A DNA stretch of 64,000 nucleotides, from the NCBI GenBank assembly GCA_035526825.1, contig DATLBT010000132.1, positions 49,001 to 113,000 of the forward strand, given 5' to 3'. Under the pieces are notes generated by a model, which worked only from the letters and a program-made list of their open reading frames with translations, had not been told where the DNA came from and did no database searches. The stretch comes from JACPFV01 sp035526825 (GTDB lineage Bacteria; Pseudomonadota; Gammaproteobacteria; Nevskiales; Nevskiaceae). Below are positions 1 to 7,529 of this stretch, piece after piece (the first letter of the stretch is position 1; every line of letters starts with the position of its first letter). The position numbers and the translations under genes were made by a program.

Positions 1-1308
1 GAACTCTTCCCCAAGCAGCGGGAAACGAAGGCCCAGAAGCTCTTAGACGGCCTAGGCATGCTCTGGAGGCAGAACAAGGACGAAAAGATCGTCATCTTCG
101 CCACGTACCTCGGCACTGTGGACCTGATCGCACGCGAGATCGAGCAGCAATTCCCCGGCCAGGGCGTCACGGTGCTTCGCGGTGGCGATCACGGAGCGAA
201 GGTCGCAGCCGAACGCCGCTTCCGCCAGAAGGATGGCCCGCGGGTGCTGGTGTGCACCGCTGCCGGCCGCGAGGGCATCAATCTGCAGTTCGCTCGCATC
301 CTTTTCAATTTTGATCTCCCTTGGAACCCGATGGACCTAGAACAGCGGATCGGGCGCATCCATCGTTATGGGCAATTGCACACGGCCCAGGTCTATAACC
401 TGGTCCTGTCCGACACGATCGAAGGCCGCATCTTCCTGCTCCTGGATGAGAAGCTCTCGGAGATTGCTCGGACCTTGGGCAAGGTCGATGAACAAGGAAA
501 TGTTGCCGAGGACCTGCGAGCGCAGATACTCGGGCAGCTCTCCGAGCGGTTGAGCTACGACCGCCTTTATCAGGAGGCTCTCTCCGACCCGGAGCTGAAG
601 CGAACGAAAGTCGAGTTGGAAGCGGCCCTTGCCAATGCCCGCGAGGCCCGCGAGGTCGTCTTCGATCTCTTCCAGGACTTGGAAGGCTTCAGCCTCGATG
701 ACTACAAGCCCTTCTCCGATGTCTCGTCTGGCCTGGAACGACTGGTGACATTTCTTTCTACGGCACTGAGCGATAAGCAGTTACGAGTGGTGAAGGGAAA
801 CGATCAGACGTATGACATCGTCGCCGCAGATGGCTCGAAGCGTCTTCAATTCACCCTCGATCGCGATACTGCGACCACCCGTGATGACTTGGAATTGCTT
901 GGCATTGACCATCCGCTTGTCCAAGACGAGCTGCGGCGTTGGCGTAGCCTCCCGCCGGAAGAGGTTGGGATCGCCGTCCAGGGTGATTCCAAGGAGTCAC
1001 TTTCCTTGACGCTATGGCTTATTGAAACGACCGCTGGCAAAGGAGAGCGGCGGACTCTGCTGTTGCCGATTGCCGTCAAGAAGGACGGCACCAGAGCACC
1101 GCAGCGCGAACGCCATGCGGACCGGGCCTTCGCGTTATTGCCCGGCTCTGAGGCGTTTTCGATCAGCGAGCGGCTTGGTCTGGCCGTGCACTCGGCCGAG
1201 CCGATGCTACAGCGGGAACTGAAGCACAAGGGTATGGCTTTGGGTGACGGGAGCTACTCCGCCGAATTGATCGGCTATGTCGAAATCCGGGGCGAGGGCT
1301 TAACGTGA
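1..1308 (+). CDS. SNF2/HepA-type DEAD-like helicase, C-terminal part (5' end outside window)
   Basis: The frame is open from base 1, so 435 residues of a longer protein are visible. The C-terminal helicase lobe is clear: motif IV (KIVIFATYLGTVDLI), motif V (TAAGREGINLQ) and motif VI with the arginine finger (QRIGRIHRYGQ), the pattern of SNF2-related helicases in DISARM (DrmD) and BREX (HepA). Residues after about 150 form a helical and then beta-rich tail ending in a glycine-rich strand. The N-terminal Walker A half cannot be seen. The gene is followed after 25 bp by a GHKL ATPase gene and then a PRTase-like gene, all on the same strand, suggesting one operon. Role inferred: ATP-driven translocation or remodelling on DNA within an anti-phage system. 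Confidence 0.85.
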   Translation, partial: ELFPKQRETKAQKLLDGLGMLWRQNKDEKIVIFATYLGTVDLIAREIEQQFPGQGVTVLRGGDHGAKVAAERRFRQKDGPRVLVCTAAGREGINLQFARILFNFDLPWNPMDLEQRIGRIHRYGQLHTAQVYNLVLSDTIEGRIFLLLDEKLSEIARTLGKVDEQGNVAEDLRAQILGQLSERLSYDRLYQEALSDPELKRTKVELEAALANAREAREVVFDLFQDLEGFSLDDYKPFSDVSSGLERLVTFLSTALSDKQLRVVKGNDQTYDIVAADGSKRLQFTLDRDTATTRDDLELLGIDHPLVQDELRRWRSLPPEEVGIAVQGDSKESLSLTLWLIETTAGKGERRTLLLPIAVKKDGTRAPQRERHADRAFALLPGSEAFSISERLGLAVHSAEPMLQRELKHKGMALGDGSYSAELIGYVEIRGEGLT

Positions 1309-1333
1309 GCGGCACACCTTTCCTAACCGCGAG

Positions 1334-2482
1334 ATGCCGCCGCCGGACTTGCCGATGAGCGAGATTAGTCTAAATCAGCACGTGAGCCTTGCCGACCTCG
1401 CAGCGTGGCCACTAACTGATGATGAAGTTACCTTCCGTCTTACGAGAGGCGCAACGTTTGATCCGGGAGTCGAAGGCGTTGCCGTTGGACTTCTTCGGAA
1501 TTCAATCCGAGCGGGTTCTTCGTTTCACTTGAAAGTTGCCTTCCGGCCGATAGACGAAGCGGGCCGGCCGCAGGGATTATTGGAGGGGTTGCTTGGCGTC
1601 CACCTTCTCCTCAGTGCCAGTTCAGTAACAATCGAGGGCGATAGCGACGATGCGCGGCGAATGCTCATTGAGCGCGTGTGGAGCTACATCAAACAGAACG
1701 AAGGCCTAGTAGGCGATGGCAAGAGGCAGACCGTAGTCTTTCGCGACCCGGACTATTCAATTCCGGAATGCCTCCGGGAATCGAGTTCCGCGCGATTTCC
1801 ATATCCGAACAAGTTTAAGACGCTCCTTGCGCGCATGTCGCGCAATCTTGCCTGGTCAGCTGAGCTATCTACTTTGCCCGCCGAAGAAAGCGTCGCAACC
1901 GTTCTCTATGAGGCTGCGCTCAATGCCCATGAACACGCTCGATGGGACTCCGATAATGGGACATTGCCACCAGCGATTCGAGGCATCGTATTAGAGAAGT
2001 TGCATTTCAACTCACGCGACGAGCTGCAGCGACGAACGACCCTCTCGCCCGGACTACGTGAATACATTGCGAGAGCATGGTCAGAGGGGGCGCGGCAGGT
2101 TTCGTTCCTCGCGGCCACGGTCACCGATGCTGGAATTGGAATCCAGCACACGCTACCACCCAAAGGCGCTGAAAGCGCATGGGACCGTCTCAACCGAGCA
2201 TTCAAGTCCGGTGTGACGCGAAAGCCGATCGTTCCGGATAAGGGACTCGGCGAGGGCCTCCCTAGCATCGCGGAGGCCGCGCTACGTTTGCGAGCATACC
2301 TGTCTGTCTCGTCCGCCGAGTTGAATGGGTTTCGAGATTTCACACTTGAGCCACCGGGCGCCCAAGACGAGATGCTCGTTCGTCATCCAATCGACATCCC
2401 AAAGCGGGTCGGAACGTCGCTCACGGTGATTTGGCCGGTATTGGAGGGAAGGGGCAGCCAGGGACGATTGTTCCAGGCCTAG
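1334..2482 (+). CDS. GHKL-superfamily ATPase, no kinase phosphoacceptor domain
   Basis: This 382-residue protein carries the ATP-binding boxes of the GHKL fold: an N box (EAALNAHEHA, about residue 193-202), a G1 box (DAGIGI, about 265-270), a G2 box (KGLGEGLPSI, about 303-312) and a final strand GTSLTVIWP. There is no HisKA dimerisation helix, receiver domain, membrane segment or signal peptide, so it is not a standard sensor kinase. The roughly 180 N-terminal residues do not match anything I recognise. It sits 25 bp after the helicase and 13 bp before the PRTase-like gene. An alternative start at 1355 (MSEISLN) has a slightly better-placed CGGA upstream. GHKL ATPases often act as conformational clamps; here the partner is probably the helicase or PRTase, by inference. 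Confidence 0.8.
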   Translation: MPPPDLPMSEISLNQHVSLADLAAWPLTDDEVTFRLTRGATFDPGVEGVAVGLLRNSIRAGSSFHLKVAFRPIDEAGRPQGLLEGLLGVHLLLSASSVTIEGDSDDARRMLIERVWSYIKQNEGLVGDGKRQTVVFRDPDYSIPECLRESSSARFPYPNKFKTLLARMSRNLAWSAELSTLPAEESVATVLYEAALNAHEHARWDSDNGTLPPAIRGIVLEKLHFNSRDELQRRTTLSPGLREYIARAWSEGARQVSFLAATVTDAGIGIQHTLPPKGAESAWDRLNRAFKSGVTRKPIVPDKGLGEGLPSIAEAALRLRAYLSVSSAELNGFRDFTLEPPGAQDEMLVRHPIDIPKRVGTSLTVIWPVLEGRGSQGRLFQA

Positions 2483-2495
2483 CGCGCTGTCGTAC

Positions 2496-4631
2496 ATGAT
2501 TGTTCCTGAGTACATTTCGCCGGCCTTTCTGCGACTTCACGGTTCGTATCTCGCCGACCTGGAGGCGCAGATTGCGCGTTTGGATGCGGGAATTGTCCGA
2601 AGCGCATCCTGCTATGTCCTCGTCCTTTCGTTCGCCGCGCATGAGGCGTTACGCTCCGAGGAGGCTACTCGATGGCGCGCTGCCATCCTGAAGAGGGCGC
2701 AGCAAAAGCCCGTCCTTGCACTGTCGTTAACCGAGAATGGCGGCGCCGTTTCGGTGGGGCGGATGGACGCCGAGCAGCTTCTCCCCCTTGAAGATCCGGA
2801 GCTCGTCGCCCATCTGAGGAACTGTGAGCTGTCCCAGATCGTTCACGATGGGAGCCAGCGCTGCCTTCTTAAAGCGCCCGCGGGGTACCACTTGGTTACT
2901 CCCTCAGGGCTCCATTGCTCGCTTTTTCTACGCGTAGCCAATGCAGCATCGTGCTTGGACGAACTTGATGCGATGGCCCGATGGGTGGCGCCCGAAATCG
3001 CCGACGCGGGAGCAGTCCTTGCCGACAATTGGAACATTTGCCCTCCAATACTGAGGGCAGTTGGGTTTGCTCGACGGCCGGATGTGCACTTCGACTTCTT
3101 CCGCGGGCACACCAGAAGTGACGTTCTTGCGGCGCGAGATGTTGTCGATCGCGCTCTGTCGCGGAAGGGTGATGGTGGCGTTCTTCTCGTTCTCAGCGTT
3201 GGTGGAGCGGGAACCTTCGCGGCAGACGTCGGCCGCATGTGCGAGGAAGCTGGATACAAAGGGTCTTTCAAGACGGTCTGCCTGTACAAATTCAAGGATT
3301 CATCGCCCCAGATTCCTGCTCTCTGCGCCCTTGAGCTGAACGCGGGGTATTCCGCACCCGATGCCTGCGACAACTGCAAGCAACAGAGCAAAATCATTTC
3401 CGTTGATCCAAATGTTTACTACCTCCGTGAATATGTTGAGCAAGAGGTTGTGCTGCAGAAGGCGCACTTCGCGGGGCCCGCGACTGTTGTTTCAAAGTAC
3501 GCTGACTGCACGGGGGCGTTCTCGGTTCATCGTGATGACCCTAACGACGGCCGCCATCACGCCCTCTACATAGATGTTCACCGCCTGTTGCAAAGCGCAG
3601 AGTTCCGTACGCACTGGCGAAGGTTCCTCGCGACGTACCAGGGAGAGGTCGATCTCGCCGTAGTCCCCCCGCATGAAGCCGGCCGTCAACTTGGCCAGTT
3701 AGCGACAGAGGAGCTCGGAGTTCCACTGATCGTGCACGACAACCTTCGGCCAGGTGAGGGGCTTTCCCATGACGACTGCGGACGAATTCGAGCGGCGAGG
3801 AAGCTACTGATCCTCGACGACGTGCTGATGTCCGGATCAAGGTTGGATGCCTACAACAAGGCTCTAAGGGAGAATGAGGCCACGTTCGGATCGTTCGATA
3901 GCGTTCACTATTTGGTAGCGATTGCGCGGCCTGAGTCTGAGATTGCGTGGAAACGCGCCGAAACCTCTCTCACGAAGCACGCTCCCTGGAACGCTTCGCT
4001 GACCAGCGCCGAACGCATCTACCTTCCGTTCTGGGATGGAAAGCGTTGTCCCTGGTGCCTTGAGTACGACTTCCTGTCCAGGTGGTCGAACAAACTCGCG
4101 GAACCCCCCGTGTGGCTCCGGCATCGGCAACATGAACTGACGGACAAGGGCCAGGGCATCACCGGAGAGCCACTGCTGTTGTTGCCTCCCTCAGTGCCCA
4201 CCACCCTCGGAGTGGGCGCGCTGGCCGGAAGCCCCGGTCTAAGCAGCATTCGGACGCTCTTTTCGGTCATGGCGGCGGTTCAAGGATTGCGCAATGAACC
4301 GGACGAACAGAAAAGATTGTGGCGTAGCATCCTGGCAGCAAATGTTTTTAAACCAGTCAACTTCACGAACTACTCTGAGGGTCTCATCAGGGCGGCACTC
4401 CTGCGCTCCCTGACCGTCGCTGAGCTTGGACAGCATGCGCGGACTGAATCAAACGAGATACTGCTGGCCGGCCTTGCGCACGGAGACCAACAGATCATTC
4501 TCGGGGAGCTACTTTTCGCGACGTTCCGCAATGCTCTTCCTAAGACGCCTGAGGCGACTATCGTTGCAAGTGCTAGGGGCCAGATATCCGAAGACGCGCT
4601 GCTTCTGCTTCGGGACATGCTGTCCGCATGA
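2496..4631 (+). CDS. Large protein with phosphoribosyltransferase-like domain and two Cys pairs
   Basis: This 711-residue protein has a type I PRTase signature near residues 436-448: two hydrophobic residues, a paired Asp (LLILDDVLMSGSRLDA) and a small-residue loop, equivalent to the PRPP-binding loop. The preceding strand-rich stretch (VDLAVVPPHEAGRQLG) fits the start of the same fold. A CxxC at about 291/294 (CDNCKQQSK) and another at about 518/521 (CPWC) flank the domain and could bind zinc. No signal peptide or membrane segment is evident. The N-terminal 250 residues are unrecognised. As the last gene of the helicase-GHKL cassette it may be the effector or a nucleotide-sensing partner; PRTase-like folds occur in some retron and Ter-type conflict systems. 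The function here is inference. Confidence 0.75.
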   Translation: MIVPEYISPAFLRLHGSYLADLEAQIARLDAGIVRSASCYVLVLSFAAHEALRSEEATRWRAAILKRAQQKPVLALSLTENGGAVSVGRMDAEQLLPLEDPELVAHLRNCELSQIVHDGSQRCLLKAPAGYHLVTPSGLHCSLFLRVANAASCLDELDAMARWVAPEIADAGAVLADNWNICPPILRAVGFARRPDVHFDFFRGHTRSDVLAARDVVDRALSRKGDGGVLLVLSVGGAGTFAADVGRMCEEAGYKGSFKTVCLYKFKDSSPQIPALCALELNAGYSAPDACDNCKQQSKIISVDPNVYYLREYVEQEVVLQKAHFAGPATVVSKYADCTGAFSVHRDDPNDGRHHALYIDVHRLLQSAEFRTHWRRFLATYQGEVDLAVVPPHEAGRQLGQLATEELGVPLIVHDNLRPGEGLSHDDCGRIRAARKLLILDDVLMSGSRLDAYNKALRENEATFGSFDSVHYLVAIARPESEIAWKRAETSLTKHAPWNASLTSAERIYLPFWDGKRCPWCLEYDFLSRWSNKLAEPPVWLRHRQHELTDKGQGITGEPLLLLPPSVPTTLGVGALAGSPGLSSIRTLFSVMAAVQGLRNEPDEQKRLWRSILAANVFKPVNFTNYSEGLIRAALLRSLTVAELGQHARTESNEILLAGLAHGDQQIILGELLFATFRNALPKTPEATIVASARGQISEDALLLLRDMLSA

Positions 4632-4700
4632 ACGGGTATGTCAGAGCTGAGGGGTCTCAAGCCTGACGGTCTTGCTGCCTGTGTCGGCAGGCTCCCCGGG

Positions 4701-4754
4701 GCGCGTGGGGCGTACCGCGATCTGAATACAAGTTGGTGCTGACGCACCCCGCGC
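4701..4754. repeat. Imperfect inverted repeat after the cassette
   Basis: The arms at 4701-4713 and 4742-4754 are complementary with about two mismatches (GCGCGTGGGGCGT against the reverse complement of ACGCACCCCGCGC). A smaller hairpin CTGCC/GGCAG lies just before it. There is no T run, so a factor-independent terminator is not proven. It lies between the end of the three-gene cassette and the convergent Xre gene. Confidence 0.35.
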
Positions 4755-4791
4755 GGACAGCTGCTGGATTCTCAGGGGCATACAGAGCTAC

Positions 4792-5073
4792 CTAACCCCG
4801 ACGCTTGCCTTTGGCGCGCCCTTCGGTGGTAGGACCCTTCAATTGAAGTCGCGCGACCAGGTCGCTAAGAGGCCATCCACAGGCTGCGCAAATGTCGGCG
4901 AGTTCGATAAGGTCTAAGCGACGCTCCCCCCGCTCATACCTCGATACAAAGCTCTGATCCGCGTTCAGTTTGGCGCCCAACTCTGCCTGGAGCAGGCCAG
5001 CCTCTTCGCGCATCTGACGCAACAGCGGCTGCAGTGCGATTCGTCGCTCGTCCCAAGGTTTTTTGCCTCCCAT
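4792..5073 (-). CDS. Xre-family HTH transcriptional regulator
   Basis: A 93-residue single-domain DNA-binding protein. The helix-turn-helix runs from about residue 15 to 70: LLQAELGAKL, then QSFVSRYERGERRLD as recognition helix and following turn, then IELADICAACGWPLSDL. The tail is very basic (KGKRRG). The gene points away from the small pair at 5140-5822, leaving only 66 bp between starts, so it probably represses that pair and itself. It also converges on the end of the PRTase-like gene. Such short Xre proteins commonly act as antitoxin-type or island-maintenance repressors; which applies here is not visible. Confidence 0.8.
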   Translation of the reverse strand: MGGKKPWDERRIALQPLLRQMREEAGLLQAELGAKLNADQSFVSRYERGERRLDLIELADICAACGWPLSDLVARLQLKGPTTEGRAKGKRRG

Positions 5074-5139
5074 GGGACGGCGAAGCTATAGTCAATCCTG
5101 ACATATGCAGTTTTGCCATACAAAAAAACGGGGGAAATT

Positions 5140-5526
5140 GTGGGGAAGGGCCTGTGGGTGCTAGGCCGGAACGCCATCGAGAGAGGTGACGATTCTGCTC
5201 ACACTCATCTGGCTACGGCAGCGACCTTTTTGAACCGACTCTGTGACGCGTCGGTGATGCCATTTACTGGATACATATTCGATCCCGCCAGCATCCCCGA
5301 CATGGCATCTAAGAGTGAGAGCCAAGTCAGGGACGAAGCGCCTTGGTTTGAACCGGATGACGGCTTGGCCACCTTCAGGCTTATTGAAGCTCATTTGCAC
5401 CTGCAGCCAAAGGACGTGCGCGTGAAGCTCGACCGGCTGGTAGCAGACCTCGAGGATTGCATTCGCAAGGTGCAGCGTCTCAAGGTCGAAGGCGACTTAT
5501 TCAACCTTACGGTGATCGCGCTATGA
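5140..5526 (+). CDS. Hypothetical protein, first gene of a translationally coupled pair
   Basis: The chosen GTG start at 5140 is preceded by a GGGGG run at 5130-5134, a good ribosome-binding spacing; a TTG at 5113 is possible but has no such site. The product has 128 residues, no signal peptide and a helical C-terminal third (VRVKLDRLVADLEDCIRKVQ). I do not recognise the family. Its stop overlaps the start of the next gene by ATGA, so the two are co-translated. It is divergent from the Xre regulator, which suggests regulated, possibly toxic or defence-related activity; this is inference from layout only. Confidence 0.6.
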   Translation: MGKGLWVLGRNAIERGDDSAHTHLATAATFLNRLCDASVMPFTGYIFDPASIPDMASKSESQVRDEAPWFEPDDGLATFRLIEAHLHLQPKDVRVKLDRLVADLEDCIRKVQRLKVEGDLFNLTVIAL

Positions 5527-5822
5527 CCGCGGCGCAACTGATCGAGGATTACACCCGCGTTCATCTGGCAGGCGGGGTCTTCCACTTCGAGGTGGGGATT
5601 GTTAGTTGGCGTGGACACCGTCCCGAAACCGATTGGAAGTCCTTTCGCCGGTGGAAGCGAGAGCCCACACCCGCTCAGATACAGCTCGCGCGCGCCCGTG
5701 CTCTCAAGGAGCGTCGGTTCTTCAGAACGTGTGGGCAATGTGCGGAAACCAGCAACATCGGGCATATGCACGATGATCGAATCTGCCAATCCTGTGCCGA
5801 AAAGCACGGCGCCATGTATTAG
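5523..5822 (+). CDS. Small zinc-ribbon-like protein, second gene of the coupled pair
   Basis: The ATG at 5523 overlaps the previous stop (ATGA) and gives a 99-residue product. Its C-terminal third has two CxxC knuckles 17 residues apart (CGQC and CQSC), with GHMHDDR between them, which looks like a short zinc ribbon. The N-terminal half contains RWKREPTPAQIQLARARALKERRFF, a basic amphipathic stretch shown here only as key residues RWKREPTPAQ. A DNA or RNA contact role is possible but unproven. A longer reading from an upstream ATG at 5457 would overlap the first gene by 70 bases and is less likely. Confidence 0.6.
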   Translation: MTAAQLIEDYTRVHLAGGVFHFEVGIVSWRGHRPETDWKSFRRWKREPTPAQIQLARARALKERRFFRTCGQCAETSNIGHMHDDRICQSCAEKHGAMY

Positions 5823-5854
5823 TGAGACCGCGGTGTAGCCTGGGCACCGCTGAT

Positions 5855-5871
5855 CCGCCGTCCCACGGCGG
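5855..5871. other. GC-rich hairpin downstream of the zinc-ribbon gene
   Basis: A perfect 7-bp stem (CCGCCGT / ACGGCGG) closes on a CCC loop, 33 bp after the stop at 5822. It lacks a following T run, so it may be a weak terminator or an RNA-stabilising element. Confidence 0.4.
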
Positions 5872-5924
5872 GCGCTGCCAAAGAGGAAACCTGCGCCACG
5901 CGCTGCGTAGCCTTTGGAGGGCCC

Positions 5925-6110
5925 ATGGGTAAGCGTCCCATCATCACCGTCTTTCCGGACTACGGGTCCGCCTTACGCTGTCCTCACGATCGAAGCGAGA
6001 AACGTCTGCGGGCGACACGGGTCGATCTCAAACGATTTCTTTCCGAGTCCGCATGGCCAAATAGTAGCGCGTGGGTACAAATCGGGAGGAAAATCTTAAG
6101 AATTCCGTAA
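5925..6110 (+). CDS. Short ORF, possibly remnant of a longer gene
   Basis: A GGAGGG lies three bases before an ATG that opens MGKRPIITVFPDYGSA, a start that reads like a genuine protein N-terminus. The frame stops after 61 residues and its second half (SESAWPNSSAWVQIGRKI) has no recognisable feature, while another frame stays open over the same stretch. It may be a frameshifted remnant, or a small intact gene. The rest of the 5823-6153 interval contains only two hairpins. Confidence 0.3.
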   Translation: MGKRPIITVFPDYGSALRCPHDRSEKRLRATRVDLKRFLSESAWPNSSAWVQIGRKILRIP

Positions 6111-6118
6111 GGAATTCC
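6101..6118. repeat. Perfect inverted repeat GAATTCC-GTAA-GGAATTC
   Basis: Seven-base arms at 6101-6107 and 6112-6118 surround a GTAA loop. It lies 36 bp beyond the stop of the small terminase gene on the minus strand. There is no T run, so its role is unknown; a transcription stop or a protein-binding palindrome are both possible. Confidence 0.5.
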
Positions 6119-6153
6119 CGCCGGTTCGCTGACGTTTCCCTGCCTGAAGCCGA

Positions 6154-6858
6154 TCAATCCTCGTCCTCCGCGCACGCCTTGGTGAGGCCAGCGCCGGGTG
6201 AGCGCGCAGGAACGAGATCGTCCCGACCCGAGCCAGCCCTGATCTGCGCGCGGATGCCGGCGTTGAACGCGTCCATCTTCCGCTTGTTCGCTTCGTAGAT
6301 GGCGTCCAGCTCCTCAGCGGTTGGGGCCGGGAACGTCTGCTGCTCGTTTTCGACTTTGTCCTGCAGGCCGCTGTAGTTCTTCAAGGCGAACTGCGCGGCA
6401 GGGGCGTTATAGAGGCCTAGGACGGCGCCCTCCAGCAGAATCGCTTCCTGCGCCGCCTTGGCATATGCAACGGCCTCAGAGAACTCAGGACGGGCAAGCT
6501 GGCCTGCCTGGGGATGACCAGTTGGTTGAACCTCGGTGGACCACTTGTGGATCGTGTCCCGGCAGACGCCGATCTGTTGCGCGAAGCGAGCAAGCGTGGG
6601 CGGAGCTTTCGGTACCCTCGCCTTAACGATCCGGCCGTTCTTCAGGATCTCTTCGATCTCGAACGATTCCGACGTGGCGTATTCGCGAAGCATTTGCGCG
6701 AACTCTAGGCGATACGCGCTCGGACGGTTCGGCGCCCGCTTGTCGCCGACCTGAGGGACAGAGGCTGGCGGTGCTGGGACCTTATTGTCGGGGCGAATGG
6801 CCCGCGCAAGGCGGCTTCCTGTCTGGCGCCGCTTCTTGGTCTGCGTTTGTTGGGTCAT
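6154..6858 (-). CDS. Phage-type small terminase subunit (DNA packaging)
   Basis: The ATG at 6858 has an AAAGGA six bases upstream, giving 234 residues and removing an unlikely 47-residue extension. A basic N-terminus (TKKRRQTGSRLARAI) is followed by a helix-turn-helix-like core (LARFAQQIGVCRDTIHKW) and the motif ILLEGAVLGLYNAPAAQFAL then KNYSGLQDK, which is typical of P22 gp3-like and related small terminases that bind DNA at the packaging site. No large terminase, portal or capsid gene follows, so the gene does not belong to a complete prophage here. Its upstream neighbour on the same strand is AlpA, 62 bp away. This pairing is characteristic of phage satellites, which use their own small subunit to redirect packaging; that use is inferred. 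Confidence 0.7.
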   Translation of the reverse strand: MTQQTQTKKRRQTGSRLARAIRPDNKVPAPPASVPQVGDKRAPNRPSAYRLEFAQMLREYATSESFEIEEILKNGRIVKARVPKAPPTLARFAQQIGVCRDTIHKWSTEVQPTGHPQAGQLARPEFSEAVAYAKAAQEAILLEGAVLGLYNAPAAQFALKNYSGLQDKVENEQQTFPAPTAEELDAIYEANKRKMDAFNAGIRAQIRAGSGRDDLVPARSPGAGLTKACAEDED

Positions 6859-6920
6859 TGCATTTCCTTTGTATGGTCGGCCACGCGTCGGAAAAGTACC
6901 GTTCCGAAGGCTGATCGCCG

Positions 6921-7127
6921 CTAGCTGCGACCCTGGGTTTCGTCGCGCGAAGCAGCGATCCGCGCTTCGATCCAGCGGTTCACCTCCGACTCGACCCAAG
7001 CCACTGCACGGGCGCCGATGCGTACGGCCCGCGGGAAGCCTTTATCTGCGTAGATCGCGGAGCGGGATAGGCCCGTGCGCGCTTGCACCTCGCGGCGGCG
7101 AAGCAGAGTGTTTGGGCTGGTTGTCAT
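6921..7127 (-). CDS. alpA: AlpA-family (MerR-like HTH) regulator / excisionase
   Basis: The 68-residue product starting at 7127 has the usual AlpA layout: LLRRREVQARTGLSRSAIY winged helix-turn-helix, the strand GFPRAVRIGARAVAWVESEV with the conserved tryptophan, and a final helix VNRWIEARI. The ATG has GGAAG five bases upstream; a longer frame to 7217 adds only low-complexity sequence. In P4-like elements and satellites AlpA activates excision or satellite gene expression. It precedes the small terminase gene on the same strand and lies under two inverted repeats at 7157-7173 and 7233-7245 that may control it. Confidence 0.8.
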   Translation of the reverse strand: MTTSPNTLLRRREVQARTGLSRSAIYADKGFPRAVRIGARAVAWVESEVNRWIEARIAASRDETQGRS

Positions 7128-7156
7128 GATTGCTTCCGGTGGCTGCTGGATACCTA

Positions 7157-7173
7157 GACGGTACTGAACCGTC
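7157..7173. promoter_or_regulatory. Inverted repeat upstream of alpA (operator candidate)
   Basis: GACGGT and ACCGTC form perfect 6-bp arms around ACTGA, 30 bp upstream of the alpA start. Position and size fit a dimeric repressor site over the alpA promoter. No clear -35/-10 pair could be assigned. Confidence 0.4.
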
Positions 7174-7232
7174 CGCGTCCACACCGCCGTGGTTTTCCTG
7201 CGGCAGCACCCTCCCAAGGTTTGAGAATTTAT

Positions 7233-7245
7233 TCCACTGGGTGGA
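7233..7245. promoter_or_regulatory. Second inverted repeat upstream of alpA
   Basis: TCCAC-TGG-GTGGA is a perfect 13-bp palindromic site about 106 bp upstream of the alpA start, in an A/T-richer patch (GAATTTATT). It may be a second operator or part of a replication or packaging signal. Confidence 0.35.
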
Positions 7246-7262
7246 GGCCTATTCAGTAGCTT

Positions 7263-7508
7263 CTATGAGGTAGCAGGTTCTCGGAGCTGAGGGTGTCTGA
7301 GCGGAAAGGCCCCCCAGCCCCAGACCAAAAGGTGGGGAACAGGTGGCAAATCCGCTTCGTCGGTTCCCATCGCATCGGGCGCCCGTCGCGGGTCAGCGGG
7401 CTTCTCAAAGCCCGCCAACAGCCAGACTATCCAGCCTCCTGTCGGCTGCCACTCGCGCTCTGGCGCGCCCCACGCTGGCCCTATGAGTGCGTCTTTAGGC
7501 CCCTTCAA
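7263..7508 (-). CDS. Doubtful small ORF (81 residues, TTG start)
   Basis: The frame reads WQPTGGWIVWLLAGFEKPAD and later MGTDEADLPPVPHLLVWGWG, rich in Pro and Trp. It lacks a visible ribosome-binding site and uses a TTG. I recognise no domain; it may be a decayed gene. It is listed because the 7128-8072 stretch otherwise holds no supported gene. Confidence 0.2.
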   Translation of the reverse strand: MKGPKDALIGPAWGAPEREWQPTGGWIVWLLAGFEKPADPRRAPDAMGTDEADLPPVPHLLVWGWGAFPLRHPQLREPATS

Positions 7509-7529
7509 TCCTTGGCCAGACCGTACGGT

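Noticed and set aside
6859..6999. N-terminal extension of the small terminase
   Set aside because: It overlaps alpA, has no ribosome-binding site, and AAAGGA points to the ATG at 6858.
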